From positions 567,808 through 631,807 of the forward strand of contig NW_005434668.1 of the NCBI RefSeq assembly GCF_000315625.1: a stretch of DNA of 64,000 nt. The letters are read 5' to 3'. Positions 1 through 11,219 of the stretch are shown one piece after another; the first letter of the stretch is position 1, and each line of letters begins with the position of its first letter. Under the pieces are notes generated by a model that was not told where the DNA came from, made no database searches, and saw only the letters and a program-made list of their open reading frames with translations. The DNA comes from Guillardia theta CCMP2712. Taxonomy: Eukaryota; Cryptophyceae; Pyrenomonadales; Geminigeraceae. Made by a program: the position numbers and the translations under genes.

Positions 1-869
1 TATGCCTCCGATTGATCCGACTGGTATGAACAACTCTTCTCCCCCCTTGTCTTCGCGCATTAGCTGAACTGAAGCTAATGGCGCAGGTAATCCTGGCCAG
101 CACTACCACAGCATGGTCGATGACGTCGTCAACCCAAGCTGCTTTGTCATCCAGGTATCATAATCCTACTGCTGCTGCTCCTGATCTGGCACGTCCTCAC
201 GTCTCAAGCAGAACAGTGCAAGCGCGTACCCAGCGTACCAGATCGATTACCGACCAGTCGAAAACCACTTACCCTGTACCATGTCTTCGGGGCAAAAGGT
301 TGGCAACAAGAGGTGGAGGAGGAGGTGAAGGAGGAGAAGCAGGGGATCTGACTTCTCTGTGCACAGGAAGTGGGGAACAACCGCAGGTCCAACCCGCTGC
401 GCTCTGTGATTAACCAGAAGAAATGCGTAGAGAAGCAGAGGCAGAGCTAACCACCGATCGACCTCGCGCAGGATGACGACAATCGTGATTCCCGCACAAG
501 TATATGGCTGTACTCTTAGCCTAGTGCGAAGAATATATGAATTATGATGTATATCTCAAGGGGAAAATATCTCTCGTGTCTAACAGCCACTGATCAACAC
601 AAGATGCTTGACAAGTACCACTGCAACTAAAAGTCGAGCCGACCCTCACGATTCTGTGGAGACAATTCATATTTCTTCACAAACGGAGAAACAATGTAGC
701 CCTCTCAATTGGTTGAGAGTGGTAGATCATCACATCAAAACATAGCCACTGTACATTCGAGGAGTCATGCTAATGATGCTTGCCCACTTGACCCTTTGGG
801 TGTCGAGTTTTCCTTTTACCCGGGTTCCGGCGATTGTTTCCTTGAAAGAAGACGAATTCTCAACCCCCC
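1..869. other. Left-end region without supported gene
   Basis: I see no convincing protein family here. An open frame at 78-413 (+) is low-complexity, rich in Ser, Thr and Gly, and has no splice or domain support. The stretch probably holds the 3' flank of the ankyrin gene that ends at 870 and intergenic DNA. Confidence 0.4.
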
Positions 870-1985
870 TCACACAACGAAAGACGTGGAATTACCATAG
901 AACGGAGATATCTTCGCGTATAACGCTTTGCGAGTTTCAATTTTCTTGTCGCCGACCATGTTACTGAGGGCAAACCAGAACTTTGCCTTTCCTGTTCACC
1001 ACTTTGAACTTGGGATGTGAGAGGAGGAGAGGAGTACCTATCGGATCTTTCTCTCTTCCACATTTGATATCGGCCCCTTGTTGGACAAGAAGCTTGACCA
1101 AGGATGTATGACCGCAATGCGCAGCAGCAGACAACGGGGTGAAGCCGATATAATCTTTGTGCACTCCGGTCTGAGCATGTAATCAGTAAGATATGGGAGA
1201 TGTGAGAAGCCCTGACCTTAGGCTGCACAAGATAGTTGATGTCTGCCCCTGTCTGAAGTAGATGCTCGACAATGTGACGTGCTCCTTTCACGCAAGCCTG
1301 TAACTCTTCATCAGTTCTTGTGACCTAGCAATCCCTCAACGACCGCAATGAGTTTGGCGTTGATGTCCATAGACTTCTTCGGCTTGAAAGGCCTGATGGA
1401 CTCCCACATGTGGCTGCGGAACCCGATTCCTAGCGGCACAGGAGAGTCTAAGTGAGATATGGGGAGATGAGGTTGTACGAGATATGGGGAGAGGAGGGTG
1501 TACTCACGGATAGGGATTGTAGCTGGGTCAGTGTGTACGGAACGAGGAGATGCTTGCCACAACACCTTCGCCAGACAAGTGTTAGAACATAGAGATGGCG
1601 GATGGAGAAAGTGATTGTCCATACGTCTCTCACGACCTCCTTGCCGTGGTATCGCTCCAAAGCAGACAACTTGCGGGGGCCGGTACAAGGGCGAATTGTT
1701 CGCAACAGCTGTTCAGGATCAGGAGAGTGAAGCGAGTATGAAATGGAGAGCAACCGGGTAGTTGTTCTTGCGGGGAAATCTCCTGGGGCATACGCTGGTT
1801 CTCTGCTTGACGGTGCCGCGACTTCCTGTGCATTTGCCTCCACGGAGAGAAAGAACCGACCAGGAGGATGATACAGGACGCCATGGCGCAACATCACAAG
1901 AGGAGAGTGCAAGGGTTGAGAAGAAGGAGAGGAGGAGGAGGATGGACAGGGGGCTGCGGCTGAAGGGGGGGGCAGCGGGGGCCAT
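870..1985 (-). CDS. Signal-peptide ankyrin-repeat protein with SLRGG presequence
   Basis: Start ATG is at 1985. The first about 28 residues form a signal peptide (hydrophobic core SILLLLSFFSTLAL), followed by the motif LSLRGG and a basic stretch, which is typical of cryptophyte presequences. Exons join in phase across short GT-AG introns near 1710-1755, 1560-1625 and 1450-1505. The middle part (SHMWESIRPFKPKK) leads into ankyrin repeats: DEELQACVKGARHIVEHLL..GADIN, then GFTPLSAAAHCGHTSLVKLL..GADIK. The simple open frame stops at 961. A 46-nt intron (about 991-1036) instead gives a better end, AKFWFALSNMVGDKK.., with stop TGA at 870. The junction near 1315-1375 is ambiguous because two donors fit one acceptor. 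Ankyrin repeats mediate protein contacts. The presequence suggests passage through the ER towards the plastid complex, which is inference. Confidence 0.7.
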
Positions 1986-1989
1986 GGCC

Positions 1990-2230
1990 GAGGAGCGATA
2001 GAAGAGCATGCCAATCAACACAGCTGCGGGTGCATGGCTTGAGCCTACGGGGGATGAGGGGCCGCATAAGGGGTGGTGGTCAGCATAGAAACTATAAGTA
2101 TGGGTTAGGGTCATTCCTCCCCTGCCCACCCCATATATTTCTGCACCCTACCCATTGAATAGCTACTCATAAAGGGAAAGTCAACCCCCACTTTGATACC
2201 CCTACCCCCTGTGGTGGATGAACCTACTAC
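1990..2230. promoter_or_regulatory. Divergent promoter region with TACCCC words
   Basis: This lies between the ankyrin gene (-) and the HEAT gene (+). It holds repeated C-rich words: accccatatat, ccctaccc (about 2147-2155), accccctaccccc-like words at 2197-2213 and ctaccccctcc at 2226-2236. The same vocabulary recurs upstream of many genes in this window. Confidence 0.45.
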
Positions 2231-2267
2231 CCCCTCCAAAAGGGTTGCACTCAGTCGCTGGCGCCTA

Positions 2268-4243
2268 ATGGCGCATGTGCGAAACGAAGATGTTGACATG
2301 GGGGAAGGCGCGAGGAAGAGAGAGAAGAGAGAGAAGACGGGGGATGATGATGATGAAGTCGGAGAGAAGAGAGGAGTTCGAGAAGAGAACGATGTCAAGC
2401 TGAATGGAAGAAGGAACAGAGACAATGAGCAGACGAGCATTGAAGTCGGCGAGGCCGATTTTGGTAACGATACGGACCTGTTACTCAACTTCCAAGAAGC
2501 CTGCAGACGATATAGCCGAAGATGCGGCCTGTCATGGTAAGATATTGTATCATAGACCCCTATGTAGAAATCTGTATGTCGATTGTTGTTGAATTCTGTG
2601 CTCACTTTGGTTCTGGTCGACTTTGAATTTACTATTTCTGCAGCGGAGGCCTGAATGCAGATATTATTGCTCGGCATGATAGCGATCATGTCCGCCGAGA
2701 TTGGCTTTCTTGTTTGTCCCAGGACGCGCTTCCCCGGTCCCTTGACGGATCGTGTCGGGACCATTGTGCTCTTTCGGTGCTACCTCGCACGTGACTGAAT
2801 GCTCAAGTGATGCTGTGGTAGATTGGATTGCACATGTGCCAGAACGACCCTTATTGGAAAATAAGGCATGATGCAACAGAGCTGCTGGATAAGGTCGTGA
2901 TCTCGGTGTGCGTCCCAGGCTGCTCATCTACCGCGCAGGTGGCTCCGATCGGCCACATGCCCACCATACAGGTGCTGCTACAGCGACTGCATGATGAATC
3001 ATTTGGTGAGTAGATCTCAATGGAGACGTGATGAACCTGTTGAGCTCACTCGTCTCTCACAGCCGTTCGTGCAAGAGCTGGTAGCGCGATCGAGAAGCTG
3101 ACCGAACGAGGCGACAGAGTTGCATTGGACGCCTTCAAGAACCTTGCAAGGGTCAGTTTGAGACGAGTCCAGGGAATCAAGAGTGACGTGATCTGCAGCA
3201 CAAATCTACTGACATGGCTGTGATTGGACTACGGGGGATGCGGAAGACAGCTCATCGAGGTCTGTACATGCGAACAGAAGCCGCCGGGTTGCTCATTTGC
3301 CGATTTCCAGAGGATGAAAGTGTGATTGAAATTTTTCTGGAACACTTAGAATCTGATGAAGAGCAAGTTATCGTGGTAGAAACCGGTTGTTATCTTCTAT
3401 TTGATTCGTGATCGTCTGTACAGGCTGCAGTGAAAGGCCTACAAAACGTGATTAAGGAGCCAAATTCCAAGGCAAGTCTTTGTGCGGTGAAAAGCCTGTC
3501 ATAAGCGCATCATTGATTTTGATTGAGTCAGGTTACCGACGCTCTTCTCAAGCTTTTGGTGTCGATGGAGGCTTCCATGACGGTATCCTTCATCTAGCTG
3601 GATCCTTCGTCTGAGTTGCTCTTCACAGGAGGAAGCGGATGAAGTGTACGACTCGCCCTCAAAAGACGCGCTCATTCGCGCTCTTCCTGACTTGTCGAGG
3701 AAGGACGACCCTGAAGTGATCACCGTCTTAATTCGCATGTTCGAAACAGAGAGCAATGACTTCACCAAGGAAAGGATTGCAAAAGCTCTCGGGCGAATTG
3801 CATCAAGGGGAAACCGGAGAGTGGTTGATTTGCTATTAACAGCTATCGATGCTGAGGATTACATCGTAGCTTTGCCATGCGTGCAAGCAATCGGCGATGT
3901 GGCTAAGCTTGATGACGCCAAGGTGATTGCTGTGCTTATCCAGTGCCTGCAGCACGAGGAGGTTGCAATCAGACTCTCAGGTTTGAAGGCTATTTCCAAA
4001 GCTGCGTCTAGGGGCCATGCTACGGTCGTTCCAATGGTCCTTAACGCGTTGAATGACAAGAATCCGGCTGTGCGGTTGGAAGGCATATCGGCGCTCGGAC
4101 GCCTGGGCTCGCCCACAGATCGGCAAGTTGTAAAATCACTGGGAAAGATCGCAGACTCGGAACAAGTTGCTCAAAGAGATGCCGCACAGGCTGCTTTGTT
4201 AGAGATTATCCGAAGTGTTGAGAATGAAGACTTCTGTGAATGA
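2268..4243 (+). CDS. HEAT-repeat (PBS-lyase-like repeat) protein
   Basis: A multi-exon gene. Clear short introns with GT-AG ends lie at about 3005-3061, 3151-3199, 3262-3313, 3364-3424, 3473-3532 and 3583-3630. The last exon (about 3630-4243) encodes at least six 30-35-residue helical repeats with the HEAT pattern, for example DPEVITVLIRMFE..AKALGRIA, DAKVIAVLIQCLQHEEVAIRLSGLKAI and NPAVRLEGISALGRLG. It ends VENEDFCE at a TGA. Earlier exons also carry repeats (KIRHDATELLDKV, AVRARAGSAIEKL). The 5' end is uncertain. ATG 2268 opens a charged, low-complexity exon ending at the donor near 2538, but phase into the exon at about 2643 and then 2833 is not fully resolved. The protein is probably a scaffold. 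It resembles the HEAT-C2-HEAT gene at 12.6-15.3 kb. Confidence 0.75.
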
Positions 4244-5127
4244 CAGCTGATGTGTCTCAAAGTTAGGAGATAAAGGGTTGAAATCATGAATCCTACTCCA
4301 TTTCCACCTGAAGTCTCCTGTCCCTGCTCAAACCTGAACACAACATAGCGAATAGAGAGAGCACTACATGGAATACAAGACTGTTTATAAATATCAGGTC
4401 GAATTCTTGGTGCCAAGACAGCAACATGCTTTGCAGGATAGGAAACCATCTAAAATGCGTGTATCCTTTGTGTAGGAAATTTGGACCACTCAAGGAAAAT
4501 AAAGCTTAGCAAGCCCATTCTCCACCGCTTGGGCCCTCGGAAGGACAGATCTCTCCGTACTGCTCATAATCCTTGGCTCCGTACTCAAGAGTGGGAATCT
4601 AGCGTGAAAAATATCAGTGCGAGGGCAGGATTACACTTGATGAATATAGCGAATGAAAGCAAGGGTGACCAAATCCATTTCTCTCGCACACACACACCCA
4701 AGTCAATTAACAGAAGTAAAGACACAGGCACGCAGTGATAGATTTGAAGAGGCGAAATCATCGACAACGAGGCAGCCTCCATGAAACAACAGCCGCATGC
4801 TCAGCCAAGGTGAGTCGAGGCAGGAGGATCGTCACAAGAACACGAGTGAATTCAACTCACCCTAGTTCCCCAGGGATGGAGGGAAGAGGAGAGGTCGTCG
4901 AGGGGGTTGAGGTTCTCCTTCCCTCCCGGGTTGGTGACATTCTCTCCCGGCACCGTCCACAAAGTCAAGTTCGTTCGCAACAACTTGGTCAGCATTGAAT
5001 CGCCACGCGCCTCTTCGTCTCGCGCGTAACGGTTATGAACGAGCGTTACTTTCAAGGACGTTTTTCGGTTACAAATATCCGTGTGAGTATCCGCGAGTAT
5101 CCGCTTTGCTTGTCGGGGGTGGTCTCC
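4244..5127. other. Intergenic region
   Basis: 3' flank of the HEAT gene and 5' flank of the coiled-coil gene. Short open frames on both strands show no family pattern. A few CACCCTAG/CCCC words occur near 4855-4875, weaker than in other promoter clusters. Confidence 0.4.
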
Positions 5128-6450
5128 ATGATGGCGAAGGGGCGCGGCATGGGCGGGCGATGGGGATGGGCATCAGCTGCGTGCATAGCAGTTGCGCTCC
5201 TCGTTGTTGTGGTCCAAATATCGCGCTCGCATCGATCATCTCTTGCAGAAGTTTTCAGCGATCAGCCGACCGACCCAATACTAACGCCGTTTTTCCTCGC
5301 CTATGATGCGGGTGATGGTGCTGTTCGCGAGCTTGAACGAGTAGCAAAGCCGTTACAAGGAGCGCTCTCCCATCGCTCTCAGATCAGTATTCTAAATGCT
5401 CTAAAACATAAGAGAGCCTATGGTGAACTTGTCGATTATGGCGCTATACCATTGCTGTCATCATACGGCAGGGCAGCTGGAGCTGAAACGAATCAGAAAT
5501 CGGTGGAAAAAACCATGTCAGGGGTGCAAAAACTTTATGGAGAGCTCCATTCGGGTCAGGACAGAATTTCAGCCCAAAAATTTGTTGTGGATGATGAGCT
5601 GGCAAGGCAGCTTCTTTCCAAGAAAGTGTCAAAAAACAAGCTGAAGCGTGAGGAGGGCACGCTACGTAAGGACGTGGAGCTATCAATAGCAAAAGAGAAG
5701 AAAGCCTCTGAAATGGTGAAGGAAGGACGTGAGGAGTTGAACAAATACCGTATTGATATGAGGAACAACGAGAGAGCAAGAATCGAGAACGTCAAATACA
5801 TGCGAGCGGCCGAGAACTTTGCAGTGCAGGCAACCAAAGATTTGAAGATTGCACAGAAGATAGATAACTCATCGGCCGAGAAGATAGACGCTGCAAAGAA
5901 GGTTCTCAAATATGCCCACGTTGCAGAGGTGAAGGCGAAAGTCACCAATAACCAGAAGAGCTTGAAGAAGATTGAAACAGAAATCGATTCTGAAATCTCC
6001 AGCATCCACAAAGCGGCAGCGAAACACAAACTTGCTCAAAAGGAGAGAGCTGATGCGAAAGAAAATTTATTTGTGTCGAACGTCATCCAGAATGTTCGCA
6101 AGCAAGACTTTGGGGGGATGCTTCCAGTGCATGTACTTGCTGCTGAAGGTAAAAGTGCACGTGAGGAGATCAGGGAAGGCTCTGCGGATTATCGCAATGC
6201 AGCTGCACGTTTTGCTCGCTCAAAGCAAGCTCTTTCCTTGGCTACCCGGGAGGACAACACTCGTCATGTTGTTTCATCGACAGAGAGGACCGACAGGAAA
6301 GCTCTTCAGGCTCTGGTGGCTGCCGAAAGATTGGACCGTGAGATCCGCAATTTGCGAACCTCTGCACATTCTGAAGAGAAAAAGGCGGCTTTTGGTATCA
6401 ATGAGGCAAAGAAATATGAATACAGAGCGGCAAACCTTGGCGCAACCTAA
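5128..6450 (+). CDS. Signal-anchored coiled-coil protein
   Basis: An intronless reading frame. The frame is open from 5035, but the tandem ATGs at 5128 and 5131 are the best start because a membrane segment (ASAACIAVALLVVVVQI) follows directly after a basic N-terminus (AKGRGMGGRW), as in a type II signal anchor. The remaining about 400 residues are highly charged and Ala/Lys/Glu-rich with long heptad-like stretches (KLKREEGTLRKDVELSIAKE, VAEVKAKVTNNQKSLKKIE), so a long helical coiled coil facing the lumen or outside is expected. I recognise no family. It is unusual here in being a single long exon. A structural or organelle-surface role is only inference. Confidence 0.75.
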   Translation: MMAKGRGMGGRWGWASAACIAVALLVVVVQISRSHRSSLAEVFSDQPTDPILTPFFLAYDAGDGAVRELERVAKPLQGALSHRSQISILNALKHKRAYGELVDYGAIPLLSSYGRAAGAETNQKSVEKTMSGVQKLYGELHSGQDRISAQKFVVDDELARQLLSKKVSKNKLKREEGTLRKDVELSIAKEKKASEMVKEGREELNKYRIDMRNNERARIENVKYMRAAENFAVQATKDLKIAQKIDNSSAEKIDAAKKVLKYAHVAEVKAKVTNNQKSLKKIETEIDSEISSIHKAAAKHKLAQKERADAKENLFVSNVIQNVRKQDFGGMLPVHVLAAEGKSAREEIREGSADYRNAAARFARSKQALSLATREDNTRHVVSSTERTDRKALQALVAAERLDREIRNLRTSAHSEEKKAAFGINEAKKYEYRAANLGAT

Positions 6451-6760
6451 GATTGGAATAAAGCATAAAAATGAGCCAGTGCAATGACAGTCCCAAGAAA
6501 TTTATTTGTTGAGCGAGACTGGGATTCCCACCCTTATACAAACAAGAAGAGTTCCTCCAAAAGCAATGAAGAAATATCCTGCATCAGATTCCATCACATC
6601 TATGCACTGCACGAGGATGTAGCTTACCGCTTATCTCCAGCAGATGAGTTTCACCAGCAGATCCTTCTCCCTCAAGTTGCTGCAAGGCAAAGATATTACT
6701 CCAGTTCGTAAGGCTAACCAAGACCATATGGTAGAACCTGCATTCGATTCCTCGCATGAC

Positions 6761-7148
6761 TCACCCGCGCCCGCATAGTAGAAAGGTGCTCCTGTGAAAA
6801 GTTAGCTCGCCATGAGCCAGGCTGAGCACTTCGCTCACTTGATTTTTGTTAAGTGCATACTGAGCCTGGCCGGGTACATAATAGACTGGCCTCCCTTGTG
6901 CATCAAACGTCCTAGCAAGAGGTCGCGATACACTATCTGAAGAACTCAAGAAACTCGGCATTTCCTCTTCATTATAGCTTTTTAACATTTCAAGGGTCGA
7001 TTCACTTTCTGCTGGATTCAGATCCTGTTATGATAAAGTTTACATAATGCTGACATAATTGATAGGAACAGACCTTCGCTGCGCATATCGAAAACACTGA
7101 CAACAATACAAGTGACAGAAATTCATTGATATGTCTTGTTCTGCCCAT
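6761..7148 (-). CDS. Small secreted protein, unknown
   Basis: Exon 1 starts at ATG 7148 and encodes a signal peptide (core FLSLVLLSVFSICAA). A 49-nt intron (about 7025-7073) with GT and AACAG ends joins in phase to DLNPAESESTLEMLKSYNEEE. Exon 2 continues SRPLARTFDAQGRPVYYVPGQ. Reading on gives a stop at 6761. An alternative GTGAGC donor near 6843 would add further exons towards 6590, including a PFYYAGAG-like piece, so the C-terminus is uncertain. I recognise no family. Export to the secretory pathway or plastid compartments is inferred from the signal peptide only. Confidence 0.55.
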
Positions 7149-7269
7149 CACTATTCTGTGAACGTGTGTCTTGTGGGATAATTCGCGATGTCAACTCCAG
7201 GTGATTGTTCTGTTGTCCTTACAATCTCGTCTTTTGCTCTTACCCCTGTACCCTTGTGTTCTTGCCCTG

Positions 7270-7990
7270 TTCAACCATACCACGAAAGGCCGCCGGATAC
7301 TTCCGGATATTCCCGGATACCCGCAGCGTCAAGGGTGGCCGGGCCCGCGGCCGGCCCGGCCGCCCGGTCCGGCCTACCGTGAGTGACACACGGTAACGGG
7401 AACTAAGGCTGCCCTGGCAGGCTGAGTTAAGCCTGCCGGGCCGGGGGGCATAACCGACGGACTCCCGCACCGCTGACTCGCCGGACTCCGGGACACTGCC
7501 GCTGTGCCACCGTGCCACAGTGACGGCGCTTTTTAACATAACCGTTTGAGTAAAACTTTCAGAGCCTTGAAGGTGAGTTAAGGGACTGAGCGGACTCGGA
7601 TGCAATCAAGAATGACCGTCCGATCGGCGACAGAAGGACATACCAGCCGTGCCAAACAGATAGCGCCGAGTTAATACTTGAGGGCCCACTAGGCTCAGCG
7701 GCCCCGGTAGCCGGCGGCCGGGGGGCGCGGCCGGCCCCCCGGCGGCCCGGGGAGTGACCGTATCGGACCCGTACACTGTGACTGACTCGGCGGCCGAATG
7801 CGGCACTGCCGCGCCAGTGGTCCGACCGTACGGTACGCCCCCCGCGGCGGCGGCGGAGCCTCCGCGGGCCGGGAGCCTGCCCCGCGGGCCGGGACTCAGT
7901 ACGGCGGCGGCCTACCAGTGACTTGACTCGTACGATCACCCGGTGCCTCAGTGCGATAATCCGATCCGACCGGCCGCGCCAGACTCCGAT
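7270..7990. repeat. GC-rich island A
   Basis: An abrupt block of very GC-rich DNA dominated by CCGG, GGCC, GTGAC and GACTC words, for example GCCGGCCCGGCCGCC near 7350. Flanks return at once to ordinary composition. Long open frames inside it, in several frames, follow from stop-codon scarcity and have Pro/Arg/Gly-only translations. Three other blocks in the window (21.05-21.45, 33.2-33.5, 59.9-60.5 kb) share this vocabulary. Confidence 0.6.
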
Positions 7991-8078
7991 CGATCTCAGG
8001 ATTGGATTTTGATTCAATGATGTAATTTGAAATTGAAAACTGTGGCAGGGTAGGCAAGTAGTATGCGAGATGTGCTCT

Positions 8079-10878
8079 TCAAAAGGAAGAATCGTCCTGG
8101 TCCTTTTGAAACATTACGAATGACCGTCCGGTACGAGTTTCACTTACCAGATGTCTGTGTTCAAGGTGATATTCGACGCCATCAACAAGAGCATTGAAAG
8201 ATGCAGAGATTCTGATAAAAAGGGTGAGTCAATGTCGGAACCGACGACTTGCTCTGCCCCGCTTGCGCTTGTACTTACATGTTCGAGTCTGCGCTCGCAG
8301 TGGTCCATCGTTTCCCCAGCTGAGTGTCTTGAAACTCAATCATGACTCTTGGGACTGCTGCAGTCGCTGCTTCATTGTCTAGGATGCGAACCTAAGACGC
8401 CAGTGAGACTGATAGGCTCCTGGCACACCTCGAAACCTTGTAGTCCCTCAGCTCCACGAACTCGAGGGAGGAGAAAAGAGGCAGCAGCGCCTGCTTCTTG
8501 TTAACATGCTCTCGTACCGTCCACACCCCCAACCTTCACGAGCGCCTTGCCCAAGGCGTTGACTGGACCATTCCCTTCAGCGACTTCGAGGATTTCTGTT
8601 CCCTGCCGTTGGACTGTGAGCTTCCATCAAGTGCGCAATGAGATGACGCCGAGACCTTCGCTTCATCGCCTTGTGCCATCTTAGCAGCAAGAACTGCAAG
8701 CTACCGTAAGCAACGGAAAACAAAGCAAACAAACTTCACCTGCAAGGTTTGCAGCATCTGAAGCAAGATCGCCCAGCTACCCCATGAACGTCAGTGGCCT
8801 TATCGACAGGACTCGAGCTCACTTTTCGCAACTCCTTGATTACATATCGATTCACCGTTTCCTGACCCACCCTCAGCTTGACCTAGCATCAGGTCTGTCA
8901 AAAATTTGCGGCACAGCGATGATGACCACCGTTGCTCTCGCTTGACCAAAGTTTCCATACTGTGAAGGTCCATCGTCCCATACTATCACGTTGTAATCTA
9001 GGATCTCGAACGGAGGCTGCGACGAGTTCCGAATGTCAATCACGTTCATCGGGAGAAAACAAAAATGCCTTATAAGCTGAAAGCGAGCGCCTGAGCATCA
9101 GATCAACTGAAGCATCAGCCCTGAAAATTAATTAGATATTTGGATCTGAATTGCTGAGGTACCCTTCGAAGAAATATCCCTTCTGATCAAGAGATCGCAC
9201 AATCTGCATAATCTTTTCCGCACTGTACAAAGTTCAGTTGCTCATAAGTTTGAACAAAAGATAAACCTTCGGTTGATCTCGACATCATCGGCATACTTTC
9301 GCAAAGATTTGATCATCTAAAAAACAAGTGAGCACGAATCGGGCAACTACCGCCTTTTTTTTTACAGCCTCGGGCAGAACTTGCTTTCCTGTCTCAATAT
9401 TGCCAGACTTTGAAGGACCTGCTTCAGACATCAATACTCAACAAGTTCAAAAAGAGGGATGCAGACCAGGAACAGTTGACAACAGATCGTTACCAACTTC
9501 AGATCCATCAAAGCGAATTCTTGCCTGAAATGAATGTATCAGTGAATGTTGCAGGGGTACTTCAACAAACTACAGTATCTCGATCATTCCCAGATGGAAA
9601 ACATGCTTGTGTGGCGAATGACATGCTACCAACATATGCTAAGAGCAGTCAATCAGTTGTGCGGAGCCTCATCAATCGTTCGTTACCAGCATGAGGATTG
9701 TTTGGCTGATTTGCTTGCTCATCGACGTAGCGTGAAAGCGAAGTGATTCCTTTAAGGTGATCAAGACCTATCGTGCAGTCCTCTTTCATTGCTAGACTCA
9801 GCGTAGGAAGAATCGACATAGCGTTTGCATTTCCTGTTCTTTCGCCGTACCCATTCACAGTCCCCTGAATTACCCTGGCCCCACCTTTTACAGCAGCCAA
9901 ACTGTTTGCGACTGCCATTCCCTGGTCATTGTGGCAATGAATGCCCACATTTGTTGTTGGAAACCGGGTGACAACCTCCCTAGTCAGCTCCTCTATGTCC
10001 CACGGCAAACTCCCCCCATTGGTGTCGCACAACACCAGCCAATCCACACCTGCGTTGACAGCGGCATCCAGGCAAGACATCGCGTACTCAGGGTTGGCAG
10101 AATAACCATCAAAGAAGTGCTCAGCATCGAGCATGACCTCCCGCCCAAGAGATTTCAGGTATGAAACCGTATCAAAGATCATAGCAAGATTCTCTTCTCG
10201 ACTGGTTTCCAAGACCTGGTCGACATGCAGGTCCCAAGACTTCCCTACAAGTGTTACAACCCGAGCACCTGAATCCACCAGCATCTTGACCTGCTTGTCA
10301 TCCTCCACTTTTACGTTCTTGTACCTTGTGGAACCAAACGCCGCAACCTTATCCCATGCGGCTGGAGGTAGCTCTACCTTGGCACGCTCAAAGAATTCGG
10401 CATCCTTCGGGTTTGAACCAGGCCATCCTCCTTCGATATAATCTACACCAAATCTATGCAATCGAGAAGCTATCCTAAGCTTGTCGTCGCAAGAAAGCGA
10501 GATCCCTTCTCCCTGTGCACCGTCTCTGAGTGTTGTGTCGTAGTAACGCACTGGAAGCGATTCTCGTTGCGCTGGGGGTACTTGGACTCCCTTCACGCTG
10601 GGATCAGAGGCGATCATACTCAAACAATTAGATGATCTCGTCTTTGCTGCTACTTGACGAAGCGAGCACACATGCGAGCCACGGCGCGAAAGCGTCCCTC
10701 CACATACGTTCAGACGGGGTTGGATCCATGCGTGAAGCACTCTCCCCTCCGCCGAAGACGCGATCGAGGTGGTTGATAGCATGAGGCAAGAGATCCTCAC
10801 AAGCTGCAGGAGGCTCAGCATTGTCGCTCTCCTCATGCCGCGCTCCTCTTCGTTCCAACCTCTCGTCGCTCCCTGCAT
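8079..10878 (-). CDS. cimA: (R)-citramalate synthase (CimA/LeuA family), presequence-bearing
   Basis: Catalyses condensation of pyruvate and acetyl-CoA to citramalate, the entry to the threonine-independent isoleucine route. The large 5' exon carries the DRE-TIM barrel: YYDTTLRDGAQGEGIS (catalytic Arg/Asp), YIEGGWPGSNPKD, LCDTNGG, the metal ligands in GIHCHNDQGMA, and GTVNGYGERTGNA. About seven further short exons, joined in phase, give AYVGSMSFA, VLMSEAGPSKSGNIE, KIMQIVRSLDQKGYFFEGADAS, VAEGNGPVNALGKAL, LEFVELRDYK, RVMIEF and ISASFNALVDGVEYHLE, which is the CimA-type linker and allosteric domain. Stop TGA is at 8079. Starts at 10878 or 10836 precede a hydrophobic presequence (LSLLQLVRISCLMLSTTSIASS), so import into the plastid is likely. 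It is divergent from the RPF2-like gene. The family call is firm; the exact exon ends near 9440-9690 are less so. Confidence 0.9.
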
Positions 10879-10929
10879 GCGGCGCCCACCCTGCTCTAGC
10901 AACCCATGGGACCACCCTCCCTCTCTTAA

Positions 10930-11100
10930 ACTAAATAATGGGTCAACCCCACCCCCATAGATACTTGAACCCACCTGGGTACACAACACCCCCAATTTCA
11001 TATTTCAACACCCCTCCTCGGAGCATGTTTCACCCCACCATATCTTTCAACCTCCTACCCCACCTTCTTCATTCATATAAAACTACCCCTCCTGTTCCCA
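10930..11100. promoter_or_regulatory. Divergent promoter with CCCCACCCCC / CTACCCC words
   Basis: Between the citramalate synthase (-) and RPF2-like (+) genes. Contains AACCCCACCCCCATAG, ACACCCCCAA, ACACCCCTCC, CACCCCACC and CTACCCCACC between 10944 and 11065, plus ACTACCCCTCC near 11084. It is the same C-run vocabulary seen at other gene starts. Confidence 0.5.
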
Positions 11101-11219
11101 GCCAACCCCTATCGACATTCCCATGCTCGCTGGCTGCGATCCGCCTGCTCGCTGAACGCGTTGCTGGCCGACCAGACCTTGCCGCTTAGCTGGCTTCTTG
11201 CTGGCTCCTCATCTAAGAG

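Noticed and set aside
1315-1375. Apparent frameshift in the ankyrin gene
   Set aside because: A normal 58-nt or 85-nt intron with acceptor CACAAG restores the ankyrin frame, so no frameshift or pseudogene is needed.
7240-8017. Several long Arg/Pro/Gly-rich open frames
   Set aside because: They overlap each other on both strands inside GC-rich island A, where stop codons are rare by composition.
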